Shown piece after piece: positions 28,636-37,906 of a stretch of 64,000 nucleotides of DNA. Below the pieces are notes generated by a model. The model ran no database searches and had not been told where the DNA came from. It worked only from the letters and a program-made list of their open reading frames with translations. Each line of letters begins with the position of its first letter. The first letter of the stretch is position 1. Origin of the DNA: Alphaproteobacteria bacterium (GTDB lineage Bacteria; Pseudomonadota; Alphaproteobacteria; Rickettsiales; SXRF01); assembly GCA_025362975.1 (NCBI GenBank), contig JANYES010000021.1, positions 186,001 to 250,000 on the forward strand, in the 5' to 3' direction. The position numbers were made by a program, and so were the translations under genes.

Positions 28636-28868
28636 CACGAGTTATCCGAACTTAAATTTGTTTGGCCCGTTTGCACTTTTTCAAGGTGCGGATTGCCTTG
28701 CTGTTCGTGGGTGCTGAGATAACCGTCACGCGTTTTTTCTATCTTTTCATTAAGCGACACATGCTCAGGTTTGGCGGGGTCGGGCCATAAATCCTGACGG
28801 TTGAGTTCGTACTGCCCCATCAGGCTGCGCCAACCGATGACGCTTCGCTTAAGCTTCGCTGCCGACAT
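28632..28868 (-). CDS. Small unknown protein downstream of ftsH
   Basis: A 78-residue hydrophilic frame that I do not recognise, starting [18 protein letters not shown]. It meets ftsH tail to tail with a 4-base overlap and lies 10 bases after the next upstream frame on the same strand, which suggests a two-gene unit. An AAGG lies very close to the ATG. No domain is visible. It may be a real accessory gene or a decayed remnant. Confidence 0.4.
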   Translation of the reverse strand: MSAAKLKRSVIGWRSLMGQYELNRQDLWPDPAKPEHVSLNEKIEKTRDGYLSTHEQQGNPHLEKVQTGQTNLSSDNSC

Positions 28869-28878
28869 GCCTTGGAGT

Positions 28879-29148
28879 TCAATTTTTGCAAATGCGTATG
28901 CTTAGAGTATCCACGGGAAAATCGTAATCCTTCCAAAGCCGCACATGCTCGATAGGGAAACGATCGTCAAAATTGGAAACGATAGCCAGCGACAGGCCCG
29001 GAATTTTATGTTCCGACTTGTTCAGCCACTGATACGCATCGCGCGACATGCCGATACATTGCGTATCGGTTTTGCCAGCCTCAATCTTAGGCCAGAGTGG
29101 CGATGCCACAAGAGAATCGCGGATTTGATCAAAAACATCCTGACGCAT
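28879..29148 (-). CDS. Small unknown protein divergent from glmM
   Basis: An 89-residue frame starting [17 protein letters not shown], with no membrane segment and no recognisable motif. A longer in-frame extension to 29367 would run into glmM and is not credible. It is divergently arranged from glmM across an 80-base gap containing an inverted repeat. The pair with the downstream 78-residue frame resembles a small accessory module, but no toxin, antitoxin or regulator signature is seen. Confidence 0.45.
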   Translation of the reverse strand: MRQDVFDQIRDSLVASPLWPKIEAGKTDTQCIGMSRDAYQWLNKSEHKIPGLSLAIVSNFDDRFPIEHVRLWKDYDFPVDTLSIRICKN

Positions 29149-29171
29149 TATAGATAGGGCTTTTTTTATAC

Positions 29172-29209
29172 CTTTGTTTAGTATAATTCTACATGATAGC
29201 GAAACAAAG
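29172..29209. promoter_or_regulatory. glmM promoter region with inverted repeat around a TATAAT
   Basis: A perfect TATAAT lies at 29182-29187, about 40 bases before the glmM ATG. It is flanked by an 8-bp inverted repeat, CTTTGTTT (29172-29179) and AAACAAAG (29202-29209), spaced by 22 bases. No convincing -35 box is present. The arrangement looks like an operator straddling the -10 region, shared with the divergent small gene. Confidence 0.4.
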
Positions 29210-29227
29210 TTAATAAAGCTTATCACC

Positions 29228-30574
29228 ATGAAACTGTTTGGAACTGACGGCATTCGAGGCACGGCTAACACGCCGCCAATGACCGTGGATATTGCATTGA
29301 AAGTCGGAATGGCAGCTGGTTGCGAATTCATGCGCGGCAGCCATCGCCACCGCGTGGTCATCGCCAAGGATACAAGGCTTTCAGGTTATATGATCGAACC
29401 GGCGCTTACCTCTGGCTTTATCGCCTCGGGCATGGACGTGATTCTCGTAGGCCCGATGCCCACGCCGGCGGTTGCAATGCTCGTGCGCTCGCTTCGCGCC
29501 GATCTCGGCGTGATGATCTCCGCTTCGCACAATGAATACCGCTATAACGGCATCAAACTATTCGGCCCCGACGGCTTCAAACTTTCCGACGAGGTTGAAG
29601 CCACTATCGAAAAAACGGTGCAGAGCAACACATTCGACAAACTCGCCGCGCCCGAAAAACTTGGCCGCGCCAAACGCCTCGACGACGCGCAGGGTCGCTA
29701 CATCGAATTCGCCAAAAGCACCTTCCCCAAGCGCCTGACGCTCGAAGGCATTAAGGTGGTCGTGGATTGCGCCAACGGCGCTGCATACCACGTCGCCCCG
29801 ATGATCCTGCGCGAGCTCGGCGCGGAAGTCGTGTCGGTGGGTATTAACCCGGACGGCACCAACATCAACGACCATTGCGGTTCCACCGCACCGCAGATGA
29901 TGTGCAAAACCGTAGTGCGCGAAAAAGCGCATCTTGGCATCGCACTCGACGGCGATGCCGACCGCGTGCTGGTCTGCGACGAAAAAGGCAAGCTGCTCGA
30001 CGGCGATCAGCTACTCGCCATCATCGCAACGAAATGGCAGCGCGCGGGCAACTTACGCGGCAAAAGCATCGTAGCCACGCAGATGTCCAATCTCGGACTC
30101 GAGCACTATCTCGCGACTATCGGGCTTTCGCTGGACCGCACGAAAGTGGGTGACCGCCACGTAGTAGAAAGCATGCGCAAGCACGGCTTCAACATCGGCG
30201 GCGAGCAATCCGGCCATATCATCCTAAGCGACTACAACACCACCGGCGACGGCATTATCGCAGGTCTGCAAGTGCTGGCATATTTGATCGACTGTAACAA
30301 GCCGCTGAGCGAATGCGGCAAGCTCTTTAAACCGTTGCCGCAGCTGCTGCGCAATGTGCCGTACAAAGGCGCTTCGCCGCTTAGCAACGCCAAAGTGAAG
30401 CAGGTCATCGCCGACGCAGGCATCAGCCTCGGCAAAAAAGGCCGCCTGTTCATCCGCGAATCCGGCACCGAACCGCTCGTGCGTGTGATGGCCGAAGGCG
30501 AAAGCGAAAAAGAAATTACAATACTCGTGGAAGCGATCTGCGAATCCGTGCGCAAGGCAGCCAGCGCGTCATGA
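29228..30574 (+). CDS. glmM: Phosphoglucosamine mutase GlmM
   Basis: GlmM converts glucosamine-6-phosphate to glucosamine-1-phosphate for peptidoglycan and lipopolysaccharide. The ATG at 29228 gives the usual start [14 protein letters not shown] and 448 residues; the upstream in-frame start at 29174 is an artefact. The phosphoserine motif [12 protein letters not shown], the metal-binding DGDADRVL and the C-terminal [12 protein letters not shown] are intact. folP, often between ftsH and glmM, is absent here. thiD overlaps by 4 bases. Confidence 0.95.
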   Translation: MKLFGTDGIRGTANTPPMTVDIALKVGMAAGCEFMRGSHRHRVVIAKDTRLSGYMIEPALTSGFIASGMDVILVGPMPTPAVAMLVRSLRADLGVMISASHNEYRYNGIKLFGPDGFKLSDEVEATIEKTVQSNTFDKLAAPEKLGRAKRLDDAQGRYIEFAKSTFPKRLTLEGIKVVVDCANGAAYHVAPMILRELGAEVVSVGINPDGTNINDHCGSTAPQMMCKTVVREKAHLGIALDGDADRVLVCDEKGKLLDGDQLLAIIATKWQRAGNLRGKSIVATQMSNLGLEHYLATIGLSLDRTKVGDRHVVESMRKHGFNIGGEQSGHIILSDYNTTGDGIIAGLQVLAYLIDCNKPLSECGKLFKPLPQLLRNVPYKGASPLSNAKVKQVIADAGISLGKKGRLFIRESGTEPLVRVMAEGESEKEITILVEAICESVRKAASAS

Positions 30575-31368
30575 CGCAAGCTAAGGCCCGCGTCCTACTG
30601 ATCGGCGGTTCCGATTCAGGCGGCGGTGCGGGCATTCAGGGCGACCTTAAAACAGTCACCTGCCTCGGCGGTTACGCCACGACGGCCATCACCGCGCTTA
30701 CGGCCCAGAACACCCTTGGCGTATTTGGAATCAGCGATGTTCCGGATAGTTTTGTCGCCGACCAGATTAAGCTGGTGCTTGACGATATCGGTGCCGATAC
30801 CATCAAGACCGGCATGCTGCATAACAAAAGCACCATCGAAATCGTTGCGAATACGATTGCGCCATTCAACATACCGCTGGTGCTCGACCCCGTGATGTTC
30901 GCCAAAGGCGGCGCGGCGCTGCTGCGCCCGGATGCGCTGGATACGCTGAAAAACGTGTTGATTCCAATGGCGGCACTCATCACGCCGAATATCCCCGAAG
31001 CGGAATTCCTCGCGGACATGAAGATCGCCAACGAAGACGATATGCGCAAAGCCGCCGACATCATTTTAAAGCTTGGCTGCAAAGCCGTGCTGCTAAAAGG
31101 CGGACACATGGAAGGCGACACACTCGTCGACATTCTGGAAACCTCTGAAAACAGCCAGCGCTTCATCCAGAAACGCATCGAAACCAGTCATACGCACGGC
31201 ACCGGCTGCGCGCTTGCTTCAGCGATTGCCACCGGTATCGCCCAGCAATTACCGCTGCCTGAAGCCGTGGCGCGCGCGCGCGACTACGTGCGCAAAGCCA
31301 TCGAACTCGCGCCCAATATCGGCAAAGGCCACGGGCCTTTGGAACATGCGCATACATTAGCGAAATAA
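30571..31368 (+). CDS. thiD: Hydroxymethylpyrimidine (phospho)kinase ThiD
   Basis: A 265-residue ribokinase-fold enzyme that phosphorylates hydroxymethylpyrimidine in thiamine synthesis. The family motifs [46 protein letters not shown] and the C-terminal [13 protein letters not shown] (anion hole and catalytic Asp region; here GTGC) are present. It is translationally coupled to glmM (ATGA). With thiE at 11.5 kb it indicates capacity for at least the final thiamine steps. Confidence 0.94.
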   Translation: MTQAKARVLLIGGSDSGGGAGIQGDLKTVTCLGGYATTAITALTAQNTLGVFGISDVPDSFVADQIKLVLDDIGADTIKTGMLHNKSTIEIVANTIAPFNIPLVLDPVMFAKGGAALLRPDALDTLKNVLIPMAALITPNIPEAEFLADMKIANEDDMRKAADIILKLGCKAVLLKGGHMEGDTLVDILETSENSQRFIQKRIETSHTHGTGCALASAIATGIAQQLPLPEAVARARDYVRKAIELAPNIGKGHGPLEHAHTLAK

Positions 31369-31369
31369 T

Positions 31370-32635
31370 TCAGGTGGGAATGCCGAGCGTGGCGCTCGCG
31401 TGCTCGCGGGATTGTTCGAGACGTTCGACATGGCTCAGCTGCGCGGCCTGACCAGAGAGCTTGTTAACAAAACTCTTTTGTTTATCTTCACTGTGATGGC
31501 TTTTTTCAACGGCGACTTTGGATGCCTGCATGATAGAGCCGATGCTCACTTCCTGCGGGCTGGCAGCATCCGGCCCGATGACTTTGGCAACGCCGCCCTT
31601 CACCCCGCCGATGGCGGTGCCGAGCCCTGCGAGCATCTTGACCAACAGGCCGGGCCTGCGTTCTTCATGAGGCTGAGCCACAGTGTGGCTAACGCCGGAG
31701 GCCTGGCCTTCCACTGCGAACGCCAGTTCAGAGACATTGACTTTGCCCGAATTGATTTCAAGCGTGAGCTTATCCAGCGGCAGCATGTGGCTAAGTTCCT
31801 GCGTAGCTTTCTGTTTGGCGCCCAATGGCAAATCATCGAAATGCTTGCCGTATTCGGAGACGATGTATTTATCGAGTTCGGGGTTCGATGCGACGAAGAC
31901 GGCCATGATCTGCTCGCGCGAAATGATTTTACCCGCTTCGCGGTCGCGCTTGATGTTGACGATCAGATCGTTGGTGGTGCGCTCATCGATACCAAAGAGC
32001 TTATCGGCAACCCAGTGCAGCGGATCTTTCACCGCATGATAGGTCACGAGACCGACGGCGGCTTTCAAGAAGAACCCGCCGATACCGGCAACGGCCGCTT
32101 CTGCGGCAATGGCGCCAAAGGCGAGCGTCAATACTTCCGGCAGCACAATCATCACCACGGCAAGCGACGCCATGCTGGCCATGAACGACAGCGCGATACC
32201 GTAATTGCGCTGCTTGCGGTTGCGGTGCATTTCCTCATCGATCACATGGTTGCTTTTGGAAGCTTCGTCGAGATCGTCGCGAGTGAGTTTTTTGGCTGGC
32301 TTGTGTAGCTTGTGCGATAGTTCTTCCTTGTACAAATCTTTCAGATTGTCCTTGCGGTGGATGTAATCCATCTGCGTGAGCACGGCACTGACCGTTGCGG
32401 CAAGACCGATCGTAACAATGCCACCAAGACCTTTGAAGGCGACAGCGGAAGAGCCAACGTAGCCCGCTGCGCTGGAACCGATTGAGGCGGCCTGCGAGCC
32501 AGCGGTGGCTTCGAAAGTACCAGCAAAGCTATGCCCTGCCGCTTCGGCAGTTTGCTTGCCGACGGCGAACAGCCCGCTACGCTTGGCAAAATAGCCAATT
32601 TCTTTCGTGGGGTCGTTGATAATGGGCTCAGCCAT
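31370..32635 (-). CDS. Unknown membrane protein, 421 residues
   Basis: I do not recognise this protein. Residues 1-65 are Gly/Ala/Ser-rich; a membrane segment lies about 66-88; a charged loop (90-143) follows; two or three further membrane segments lie about 144-200; residues 205-421 are soluble and polar, with an Ala/Ser/His-rich basic tail. There is no signal peptide. It converges on thiD with a one-base gap. A large soluble C-terminus anchored by a central hydrophobic core is seen in some secretion effectors, but nothing here proves that; an inner-membrane scaffold is as likely. Confidence 0.75.
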   Translation of the reverse strand: MAEPIINDPTKEIGYFAKRSGLFAVGKQTAEAAGHSFAGTFEATAGSQAASIGSSAAGYVGSSAVAFKGLGGIVTIGLAATVSAVLTQMDYIHRKDNLKDLYKEELSHKLHKPAKKLTRDDLDEASKSNHVIDEEMHRNRKQRNYGIALSFMASMASLAVVMIVLPEVLTLAFGAIAAEAAVAGIGGFFLKAAVGLVTYHAVKDPLHWVADKLFGIDERTTNDLIVNIKRDREAGKIISREQIMAVFVASNPELDKYIVSEYGKHFDDLPLGAKQKATQELSHMLPLDKLTLEINSGKVNVSELAFAVEGQASGVSHTVAQPHEERRPGLLVKMLAGLGTAIGGVKGGVAKVIGPDAASPQEVSIGSIMQASKVAVEKSHHSEDKQKSFVNKLSGQAAQLSHVERLEQSREHASATLGIPT

Positions 32636-32705
32636 AAATCCTATTTCCAGTGATTAAGCCATTGTACAGCAAAACGCTTGGGGAAATGTGAAAGATTTGT
32701 GAAAA

Positions 32706-33254
32706 TCAGGCCTTTAAGGCGAGGTATTCCCGGGCGTGTTTCACGTAGTTTTCGGCGGATACGGGAATAAATGTCTTGTCTTCAGGGGTTAAGTCCCTGA
32801 AAAACTTAGCGGGACTGCCAGCCCAGAGCTGGCCTGAGGGTATGCGTTTGCCCGGTGTCACTAGCGCTCCGGCGGCAACCCAAGCGCCGGTTTCAACCAC
32901 TACCCCATCCATAATCGTAGCCCGCATGCCCACGAAACAAGTGTCTTCCAGCGTACACGCATGCAAAAGCGCGGCATGTCCAATGGTTACGTTGGAGCCG
33001 ATAGTCGTAGGTCCGGTATGGCGTGTAACATGGATCATAGTGCCGTCCTGAATGTTGGTGCGGCTGCCGATGCGGATGGTGTTCACGTCGCCGCGAATCA
33101 CGCAGCCAAACCATACGCCCGTGTCTTCGCCAATCTCGACATCGCCGATAACGGCAGCACCCGGCGCTATAAACGCCTTCGGCGAGATGTTGGGTTCGAT
33201 ACCGGCGAGGTTGTATTCGCCGCGATAGGGAAGGATATAAGGTTTGTCGTGCAT
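32706..33254 (-). CDS. Gamma-carbonic anhydrase family protein (left-handed beta-helix)
   Basis: A 182-residue hexapeptide-repeat protein. The repeat pattern (for example GDVEIGEDTGVWFGCVIRGD, then IRIGSRTNIQDGTMIHV) folds as a left-handed beta helix trimer. Histidines in HVTRHTG, IGHAALLHAC fit the metal ligands of gamma-type carbonic anhydrases. Members of this YrdA/PaaY-like subfamily may be carbonic anhydrases or have unknown hydrolase roles. It stands first in a transcript separate from its upstream neighbours by about 15 bases only. Confidence 0.88.
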   Translation of the reverse strand: MHDKPYILPYRGEYNLAGIEPNISPKAFIAPGAAVIGDVEIGEDTGVWFGCVIRGDVNTIRIGSRTNIQDGTMIHVTRHTGPTTIGSNVTIGHAALLHACTLEDTCFVGMRATIMDGVVVETGAWVAAGALVTPGKRIPSGQLWAGSPAKFFRDLTPEDKTFIPVSAENYVKHAREYLALKA

Positions 33255-33268
33255 GGCGTGATTATAGC

Positions 33269-33784
33269 TTATTCGAGGGTGAACTCATAGGAATCTGTGG
33301 CGGTTTTATCGGAGTTTTTATCTTTGACGATGGCCTCAATATGATACTTGCCTTTATCGTCCTTTTTCTCCATGACCACGTCAAGCGCCGGGTCGGCCAT
33401 GACATAGGCGCCAAGGAAATCCTTGTAGCGATCGGGTGCGGTCGCTTTCACGCCCGCATAGTCGTTCTGCTCGAACAATACCGTGCCATCAGGCTTAATC
33501 ACTTTGACGCTGACGATGCCTTCGTAATGGTGTTTATCGTCAACTTTAAGCCCGTTCAGGATGAACGCGCAGGTCATGCGGCGATCGACCACCGCCGTAT
33601 GCGTGCCCTTAAGTTTCGGCGCATCGGCGGGCGGTGTCTGGAACCACTGCTTGATGAAGTCGGGATTATCGGCCAGCATGATGTGGATTTCAAGTTTGCC
33701 ATTTTTATTGGCGGTCATCAGTTGTTGTTGCGCAAGCGCGGAAAACGGCAGCATGCACAGCAGAAAAATCAGGAGGCGCTTCAT
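33269..33784 (-). CDS. Secreted protein of unknown function
   Basis: A 171-residue protein with a clear signal peptide, MKRLLIFLLCMLPFSALAQ (cleavage after ALA near residue 18). The mature part is beta-rich and soluble, with a single pair-less cysteine in MTCAFILNGL. I recognise no family. It overlaps the preceding GNAT gene by 4 bases (ATGA), so the two are co-translated. Probably periplasmic. Confidence 0.75.
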   Translation of the reverse strand: MKRLLIFLLCMLPFSALAQQQLMTANKNGKLEIHIMLADNPDFIKQWFQTPPADAPKLKGTHTAVVDRRMTCAFILNGLKVDDKHHYEGIVSVKVIKPDGTVLFEQNDYAGVKATAPDRYKDFLGAYVMADPALDVVMEKKDDKGKYHIEAIVKDKNSDKTATDSYEFTLE

Positions 33785-34218
33785 AAAATCTTCTCCATTT
33801 TGATGGTGGCCAGGCCGACTTCGCTGAACGGCTCGCCCGTGGCAGTATAACCTAGTTTTTCATAAAAAACTTGCGCGCTGATGCGTGCACTCATTTCGGC
33901 GGAAGTAAACTGGCGTGCTTTGGCACATTCTTCGGCGAACGTCATCAGTTTGCGGCCAAAGCCCTGCCCTTGCAAACGGCCAGCAATCGCAACCTGCCGG
34001 AATTTTATACGCCCGCCCGGAAGTGGCTTGAGCAGAATGCAGCCGACCACTTTGTCGTTATCGATAGCGGCGATGTGAATCTGCTGGTCTTCACCGGCGG
34101 TATCCTTGTCACTCAAGAGAAGGCCTATCGGGGTTCTCAGAATATCCTGACGCAGGTTTTTAGATTTCTCATACCAGAGGGAATTATGGGGTATTTCACA
34201 CAGTTTCACCACCTGCAT
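33781..34218 (-). CDS. GNAT family N-acetyltransferase (ElaA-like)
   Basis: A 145-residue acetyltransferase. VVGCILLKPLPGGRIKFRQV is followed by the acetyl-CoA loop GRLQGQGFGRKLM and the C-terminal AQVFYEKLGYTATGEPFSEVG, which resembles ElaA-type GNATs. The substrate is not known. It lies directly downstream of argC (10-base gap) on the same strand and overlaps the secreted protein gene, suggesting an argC-linked transcript. Confidence 0.85.
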   Translation of the reverse strand: MQVVKLCEIPHNSLWYEKSKNLRQDILRTPIGLLLSDKDTAGEDQQIHIAAIDNDKVVGCILLKPLPGGRIKFRQVAIAGRLQGQGFGRKLMTFAEECAKARQFTSAEMSARISAQVFYEKLGYTATGEPFSEVGLATIKMEKIL

Positions 34219-34228
34219 ACCTCACGGC

Positions 34229-35272
34229 TTATGGGAATACGGCCGACAGTTGCAATCCCGTGGTTTCTGGCCAGCCGAACATGACATTCATGTTCTGCAC
34301 CGCCTGCCCCGAAGCGCCTTTAACGAGGTTATCTATGGCACTTACAATGATCGCGCGCCCGGCCACGCGGTCTGCAAACACGCCGATAACACAGTCATTG
34401 GTGCCGCGCACCTGTTGCGTGGACGGCGTCGCGTCAGGCGGCAGCATGTGCACGAACGGTTCGAAGCTGTATTGTTTTTGCAGCGTGATGCGCAACTCGT
34501 CGACATTGTGACGCCCACGCATTTTGACATACATGGTCGACAGCATGCCCCGATTCATGGGCATTAAATGCGGGGTGAAGCTGACAATTACGTCCTTTTC
34601 GGCGGCAAAAGTCAGGCCCTGCTCGATCTCGGGGCTGTGGCGGTGATTGCCGATGCCATAGGCAGAAATGCCCTCATTCACTTCGGTGAATAGATTGGCT
34701 TGTTTCACGCTGCGCCCTGCCCCGGTCACGCCGGATTTAGCGTCGATGATGATACCTTCGGACTCGATCATTTTTGCCTGCAATAGCGGCATCAAAGGCA
34801 GCAAAACAGAGGTTGGATAGCAACCCGGATTGGCAACCAGCCGCGCGCTTTTGATTTCATCGCGCACTAATTCTGTAAGGCCGTACACGGCTTCAAGTTG
34901 CAAGTCTGGCGCTTTATGCACATGGCCGTACCATTTGGCGTAAACATCGGTGTCAAACAAGCGGAAATCAGCAGAAAGATCAACGATTTTGACATGCTCG
35001 GGTATGGCGGCGATTACGGATTGGGTGGTGCCGTGCGGCAAGCAGCAGAACACGAGGTCGATGCCGTTATAGTCCAGCTTTTCAAGGCTGATAAGCTTTG
35101 GCAGGCCTTTGAAACGCAAGTGAGGGTAGACGTCTCCGACCTCCTTGCCAGCCTGCGAATCGCCGGTGAGCTTTGCGATTTTGACATGCGGGTGTGCCAG
35201 CAGGATGCGGATTAGTTCCGCCCCTGTGTAACCGCTGGCACCGATAATGGCGATGGAGATTGGTTTGGTCAT
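34229..35272 (-). CDS. argC: N-acetyl-gamma-glutamyl-phosphate reductase ArgC
   Basis: ArgC reduces N-acetylglutamyl phosphate with NADPH in arginine synthesis. The 347-residue protein has the N-terminal nucleotide-binding IIGASGYTGAELIRIL, the catalytic cysteine in VANPGCYPTS and the C-terminal HLMPMNRGM motif. Retention of arginine synthesis argues against a strongly reduced obligate endosymbiont. It lies just downstream of the rplM-rpsI terminator, so it probably has its own promoter. Confidence 0.95.
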   Translation of the reverse strand: MTKPISIAIIGASGYTGAELIRILLAHPHVKIAKLTGDSQAGKEVGDVYPHLRFKGLPKLISLEKLDYNGIDLVFCCLPHGTTQSVIAAIPEHVKIVDLSADFRLFDTDVYAKWYGHVHKAPDLQLEAVYGLTELVRDEIKSARLVANPGCYPTSVLLPLMPLLQAKMIESEGIIIDAKSGVTGAGRSVKQANLFTEVNEGISAYGIGNHRHSPEIEQGLTFAAEKDVIVSFTPHLMPMNRGMLSTMYVKMRGRHNVDELRITLQKQYSFEPFVHMLPPDATPSTQQVRGTNDCVIGVFADRVAGRAIIVSAIDNLVKGASGQAVQNMNVMFGWPETTGLQLSAVFP

Positions 35273-35300
35273 AATGTCACCCTACATAGCGATAGATAAT

Positions 35301-35331
35301 AAAAAAGGCGCCGGGTTGCGGCGCCTTTTTT
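35301..35331 (-). terminator. Rho-independent terminator after rpsI
   Basis: A near-perfect hairpin: AAAAAAGGCGCC (35301-35312) pairs with GGCGCCTTTTTT (35320-35331), extended by one G-C, with a 5-base loop. It lies 22 bases downstream of the rpsI stop and has T-runs in both directions, so it can end transcription from either side and insulates argC. Confidence 0.9.
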
Positions 35332-35352
35332 CTGTAGCAAAAAATACGCCGA

Positions 35353-35811
35353 TCAACGTTTGGAGAACTGGAAGCTACGGCGGGCTTTCTTATGGCCGTA
35401 TTTCTTACGTTCAACAACGCGGCTATCGCGGGTGAGGAACCCACCGGTGCGAAGCGGTTTGTGGAAGGTGTTGTCATATTCGTCGAGTGCTTTAGCGATA
35501 CCGAGACGAACCGCGCCAGCCTGACCCGAGAGGCCACCGCCAACAACGGTGCAGTTGATGTCGAAATTGCCGATACGATCAATGGCAGCGAATGGCTGGT
35601 TGATGATCATGCGCAAAACCGGGCGAGCAAAATACTCTTCGAGGCCTTTGCCGTTCACGGTGATTTTGCCATTGCCACGCTTAACCCATACGCGGGCGAC
35701 GGCTGCTTTGCGGCGGCCTGTCGAGTACGTGATCAGCTCTTTCGGGCCGGTGCTGGCTTTTTCTTTTTTAACCGTGATGGTTTCTTTGCTGTCGGTTTTT
35801 GCTTTAGCCAC
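35353..35811 (-). CDS. rpsI: 30S ribosomal protein S9
   Basis: S9 sits in the small-subunit head with its C-terminal tail reaching the P site. The 152-residue product has an N-terminal extension, then [36 protein letters not shown] and the ending [12 protein letters not shown], all typical. It follows rplM by 5 bases, the universal pair. Confidence 0.97.
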   Translation of the reverse strand: MAKAKTDSKETITVKKEKASTGPKELITYSTGRRKAAVARVWVKRGNGKITVNGKGLEEYFARPVLRMIINQPFAAIDRIGNFDINCTVVGGGLSGQAGAVRLGIAKALDEYDNTFHKPLRTGGFLTRDSRVVERKKYGHKKARRSFQFSKR

Positions 35812-35816
35812 GGAAA

Positions 35817-36278
35817 CTACCTCTTGTTCTTAGGATTTTTGGAAGCGAAGTCGTAGACTTCAGCCTGTTGTGCGGTGTGCGGATGGTTGGTGCCAGCGTA
35901 AACGCGGAGTTTCGCGTACTGGTCACGGGCCAATGGGCTGTCTTTCGGCAGCATGCGCTCAACAGCACGTTCAATCACGCGCTCAGGGTGCTTGCCAGCC
36001 AGCAGGAATGCCGGGGTGTCGGTTTTGATACCGCCAGCGAAGCCGGTGTGGCGGTGATACAGCTTATTTTTCATCTTGCGACCGGTGAGTTTCACCTTCT
36101 CTGCATTGATGACGATGACATGGTCACCCGTGTCGATATGTGGGGTGAAGATGGTTTTATGCTTGCCGCGCAGCAGCATAGCGATTTCAGAAGCAAGGCG
36201 ACCCAGGATGACGCCTTCAGCGTCGATCACAAGCCATTTTTTCGTTACTTCAGAGGGTTTTGCCGAATAAGTGTACAT
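35817..36278 (-). CDS. rplM: 50S ribosomal protein L13
   Basis: L13 is an early large-subunit assembly protein. The ATG at 36278 gives 153 residues starting [11 protein letters not shown], matching the family; a longer frame to 36344 adds an unrelated leader. Landmarks are [23 protein letters not shown] and [26 protein letters not shown] (broken here only by reading). It heads the rplM-rpsI operon. Confidence 0.97.
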   Translation of the reverse strand: MYTYSAKPSEVTKKWLVIDAEGVILGRLASEIAMLLRGKHKTIFTPHIDTGDHVIVINAEKVKLTGRKMKNKLYHRHTGFAGGIKTDTPAFLLAGKHPERVIERAVERMLPKDSPLARDQYAKLRVYAGTNHPHTAQQAEVYDFASKNPKNKR

Positions 36279-36442
36279 AACCAAACTATATATAAATAAG
36301 TTAAAAAGGAGCTGGAATTTATTGCACAGATCGCAGCAAGTCAACCCCTAATTTCGACTTATTCCATGATTCTTTCAGATATCGGTGCGCCCTGCCCCTG
36401 CACGGTTCTGCGGGCGGAACAAATTCTAGGGTTTTGAAGGGA

Positions 36443-36943
36443 TTAATTGGCTGTATAGACTTTGAAAGTCATGCCGCCGAAGATCATTTCGACGGTTCCG
36501 CCATGCCCCAGTGGCAGCAGGCACTGGCGGTATTTGACGATTTCGCTGCGCTCGTTTGCGAACTCGCCCTCTTCGATAAGCGGTTTTCCGGTTTCCACTA
36601 CCTTCTGGAAATGCCTGGAAGCGCCAGAGGCCTTAGGCGAAACCATCTGCGAGGCGTCGCTTTTTAGGCTGCCCTGAGTATAGGCGTCGGCAATATATTG
36701 GCCCATATAATGGTAGCTGGCGTCGGGTTTGGATAGTTCGGACACGCTGATAATAAAGCAGCTATCCCATAAATCCCGCAGGTCTTCGGCGTTGATTTCC
36801 GTATGCGCGGGCATGGGCCTGCCGCGGCGCAATTTCTCCCAATAGGAAAGCAAGCGTAAGTTAATCCTGCGCTCCACAGACAGCGATTCGTCCATAGGTT
36901 CCAACCGATTGAATTTATGTAAAATTTTATCTATCTGCATCAC
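36443..36943 (-). CDS. PAS_5-domain protein
   Basis: A 166-residue protein resembling the alphaproteobacterial PAS_5 family: LLSYWEKLRRGRPMPAHTEI, DLRDLWDSCFIISV, and a C-terminal beta section with CLLPLGHGGTVEMIFGG. The family is found across alphaproteobacteria and its ligand and partners are mostly unknown. It stands alone between rplM and pstB on the minus strand. An imperfect CtrA-like TTAA-N7-GTAA lies upstream at 36990-37004. Confidence 0.75.
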   Translation of the reverse strand: MMQIDKILHKFNRLEPMDESLSVERRINLRLLSYWEKLRRGRPMPAHTEINAEDLRDLWDSCFIISVSELSKPDASYHYMGQYIADAYTQGSLKSDASQMVSPKASGASRHFQKVVETGKPLIEEGEFANERSEIVKYRQCLLPLGHGGTVEMIFGGMTFKVYTAN

Positions 36944-37061
36944 TATTTAACTATAACTTGCTTTCACTTGATTACGCAAGCACGTTTTATTAACATGGTG
37001 GTAAACCAAAGTTTCCGTTATATGAATTGTTAATTAGCGTAAAGAATTAGGGAGGTAGGCT

Positions 37062-37871
37062 TCAACCGTAGCGGCCAGTGATGTAATCGCGGGTCTGCTG
37101 ATTGACCGGATTGGTAAAAATTTGCTTGGTTTCGCCGGATTCGACGACTTTCCCCATATGGAAGAAGCTGGTTTGCTGCGACACACGCGCAGCCTGCTGC
37201 ATCGAATGCGTCACAATCACGATGGTGAACTGGTCTTTGAGTTCCATAATCAGCTCTTCGATGCGCGCGGTGGCGATGGGGTCGAGCGCCGAACATGGCT
37301 CATCCATCAGGATGATTTCAGGATTGACGGCAATGGTACGCGCGATGCACAGGCGCTGCTGCTGGCCGCCGGATAGACTGGTGCCGGGCTCATGCAGCCG
37401 GTCTTTAACTTCGCTCCAGATGCCTGCGCTTACGAGGCTTTTTTCCACCAGCGCGTCCATGTCGGCCTTCTTGGCGGCGAGATTGTGGATGCGCGGACCG
37501 TATGCCACGTTTTCGTAGATGGATTTGGGAAATGGGTTAGGTTTCTGGAACACCATGCCGATCCACGAGCGCAGATGGACCACGTCCTGCTCGCGGGCGT
37601 TAATATCGGTGTCGTCAACGATAATTTCGCCCTGTACGCGGCAGTTTTCTATCGTGTCGTTCATGCGGTTAATGCATCGCAGGAAGGTGGATTTGCCACA
37701 GCCGGACGGGCCGATCAGCGCGGTTACGCTATTAGGCGGCATGTCGATGTTAATGTCGAACAGCGCCTGTTTCGGGCCATAGAAGACATTAATATTGCGT
37801 GCGGAAATCTTTGCGTTGCCTGTCATGACTGCGCTTATAGCAGGTGGCGGCGAAGTCTGCAACTGCACCAA
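37062..37871 (-). CDS. pstB: Phosphate ABC transporter ATP-binding protein PstB
   Basis: The ATPase of the high-affinity phosphate importer. Walker [10 protein letters not shown], the signature [15 protein letters not shown] and Walker [13 protein letters not shown] are present, and the spacing is that of PstB. The frame opens at TTG/GTG (37871/37868), while an internal ATG at 37826 ([17 protein letters not shown]) would give 254 residues, closer to the usual start. phoU, commonly next, is not present. Confidence 0.95.
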   Translation of the reverse strand: MVQLQTSPPPAISAVMTGNAKISARNINVFYGPKQALFDINIDMPPNSVTALIGPSGCGKSTFLRCINRMNDTIENCRVQGEIIVDDTDINAREQDVVHLRSWIGMVFQKPNPFPKSIYENVAYGPRIHNLAAKKADMDALVEKSLVSAGIWSEVKDRLHEPGTSLSGGQQQRLCIARTIAVNPEIILMDEPCSALDPIATARIEELIMELKDQFTIVIVTHSMQQAARVSQQTSFFHMGKVVESGETKQIFTNPVNQQTRDYITGRYG

Positions 37872-37906
37872 AGGCTTAAGGATACCCCAAGGGGGTACAT
37901 TTCGTT

